From NCBI GenBank assembly GCA_903930515.1, contig CAIYYW010000331.1, positions 1 through 7,189 of the forward strand: a DNA stretch of 7,189 bases. Direction: 5' to 3'. Below the pieces are notes generated by a model. It worked only from the letters and a program-made list of their open reading frames with translations, had not been told where the DNA came from and searched no databases. Positions 6,765 to 7,189 of the stretch are shown piece after piece. The translations under genes and the position numbers were made by a program. Numbering within the stretch: the first letter of the stretch is position 1; each line of letters opens with the position of its first letter. The stretch comes from an uncultured delta proteobacterium (lineage in GTDB: Bacteria; RBG-13-61-14; DRUE01).

Positions 6765-6792
6765 TTTACAATGCTTTAAAATTCCTTATGCT
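6765..6792 (+). promoter_or_regulatory. Candidate promoter of the right-edge lipoprotein gene
   Basis: TTTACA (6765-6770, five of six matches), a 16-base spacer, and TATGCT (6787-6792, four of six). The predicted transcription start near 6799 would give a leader of about 83 bases. The -10 box is weak and other AT-rich hexamers occur nearby, so this is a modest candidate. Confidence 0.35.
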
Positions 6793-6797
6793 CTTAA

Positions 6798-6820
6798 AGT
6801 TAGATAACTAATGAATAGTT
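6798..6820. repeat. Overlapping inverted repeats in the lipoprotein leader
   Basis: AGTTA-GA-TAACT (6798-6809) and AACTA-ATGAA-TAGTT (6806-6820) are two perfect five-base-pair inverted repeats that share AACT (6806-6809). Only one could form at a time in RNA. On DNA they could be a protein-binding site immediately after the candidate promoter. Their role is unknown, and chance is possible in AT-rich sequence. Confidence 0.3.
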
Positions 6821-6881
6821 CCATAAAGGGTAGATTCTTTTATCAGGCTTTAACGACTAACTAAAAAGGGAGGAAGCTAAT

Positions 6882-7189
6882 ATGAAAGAGGTTAACCATG
6901 GACTTGGGTTTATGGCAATAATTAGTCTTTTTTTTGCTATTTTCCTGATCCAGGCAGGTTGCCAGGCAGGCGTGGAAGAGGGCAACCTATCTTCTGGAAT
7001 CTCGGGATTTGACAGCGTGGAAAGTTATGCCAAAGGTCTCAACACCAAAATCACGGCAGGACCTCCCTTGTGCGCAGACACAACCACGGCTCATTTCAAA
7101 TTTAAATGCACCGCGGCCCCTTGCGCCTTCAAATGCAACCTGGATGATGCGGGTTGGAAAAAATGCAAGGCTTCCGCGACTCTTAAGGG
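6882..7189 (+). CDS. Second four-Cys lipoprotein, N-terminal part only (cut by window edge)
   Basis: 102 complete codons run off the right edge. Residues 1-27 form a signal peptide with a long hydrophobic run (I-S-L-F-F-A-I-F-L-I) and a probable lipobox ending A-G-C27; Q24 at the -3 position is atypical. A short linker leads to residues about 70-102, H-F-K-F-K-C76-T-A-A-P-C81-A-F-K-C85-N-L-D-D-A-G-W-K-K-C95. The cysteine spacing C-x4-C-x3-C-x9-C and the F-K-C-x-L-D...W..C core match the module in the lipoprotein at the left edge of the window. The two are therefore paralogues of one secreted family. The start is well supported by GGGAGG (6868-6873), eight bases upstream. The C-terminal part and binding role cannot be seen. 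Confidence 0.85.
   Translation, partial: MKEVNHGLGFMAIISLFFAIFLIQAGCQAGVEEGNLSSGISGFDSVESYAKGLNTKITAGPPLCADTTTAHFKFKCTAAPCAFKCNLDDAGWKKCKASATLK

Noticed and set aside
6728-6811. 27-codon ORF in the gap before the right-edge lipoprotein
   Set aside because: It has no ribosome site, no recognisable features, and overlaps the candidate promoter and inverted repeats.
1-7189. CRISPR array, tRNA/rRNA, transposase, phage or defence system
   Set aside because: No regularly spaced repeats, RNA gene motifs, transposase motifs or defence-domain signatures were seen on either strand.

Overview
The window is a bacterial chromosomal segment, moderately GC-rich by eye, with five predicted genes plus a sixth cut by the right edge. 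Lipoprotein signal peptides and consensus TTGACA/TATAAT promoters are visible. There are no RNA genes, insertion sequences, CRISPR arrays or phage genes. The mixture points to a Gram-negative-type bacterium, probably an uncultivated environmental lineage: GMC oxidoreductase with a split small subunit, a large membrane-embedded spermidine-synthase-like protein, and lipoproteins with animal-like Cys-containing beta domains. The phylum cannot be fixed from the sequence alone.

Left part (1-1100): a secreted lipoprotein with a four-cysteine Ig-like module and a C-terminal jelly-roll-like domain. Centre-left (1158-3341): a good sigma70-type promoter drives a two-gene unit, a 182-residue small subunit followed by a flavin GMC oxidoreductase of the long-chain alcohol oxidase / FAD dehydrogenase type. 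A 15-codon leader ORF may couple their translation. A modest hairpin plus T-tract lies in the short gap to the next, convergent gene.

Centre (3416-4275): a left-handed beta-helix acyltransferase on the minus strand, divergent from the large gene on the plus strand. Each of these two genes has its own near-consensus promoter whose -10 box sits only 9-10 bases before the best ATG, so both mRNAs are predicted to be leaderless. The two-gene oxidoreductase unit, by contrast, uses clear Shine-Dalgarno sites. The large gene (4275-6629) encodes 784 residues: N-terminal membrane helices, a soluble S-adenosylmethionine-type Rossmann domain like spermidine synthase, and C-terminal membrane helices.

Right part (6630-7189): a 252-base gap, structured at its left end and AT-rich at its right end, then the start of a second lipoprotein. 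Its first module has exactly the same cysteine spacing (C-x4-C-x3-C-x9-C) as the lipoprotein at the left edge, so the two belong to one paralogous family flanking the metabolic genes. The oxidoreductase pair is the only clear functional unit. The other genes look individually transcribed, and no shared pathway can be demonstrated.
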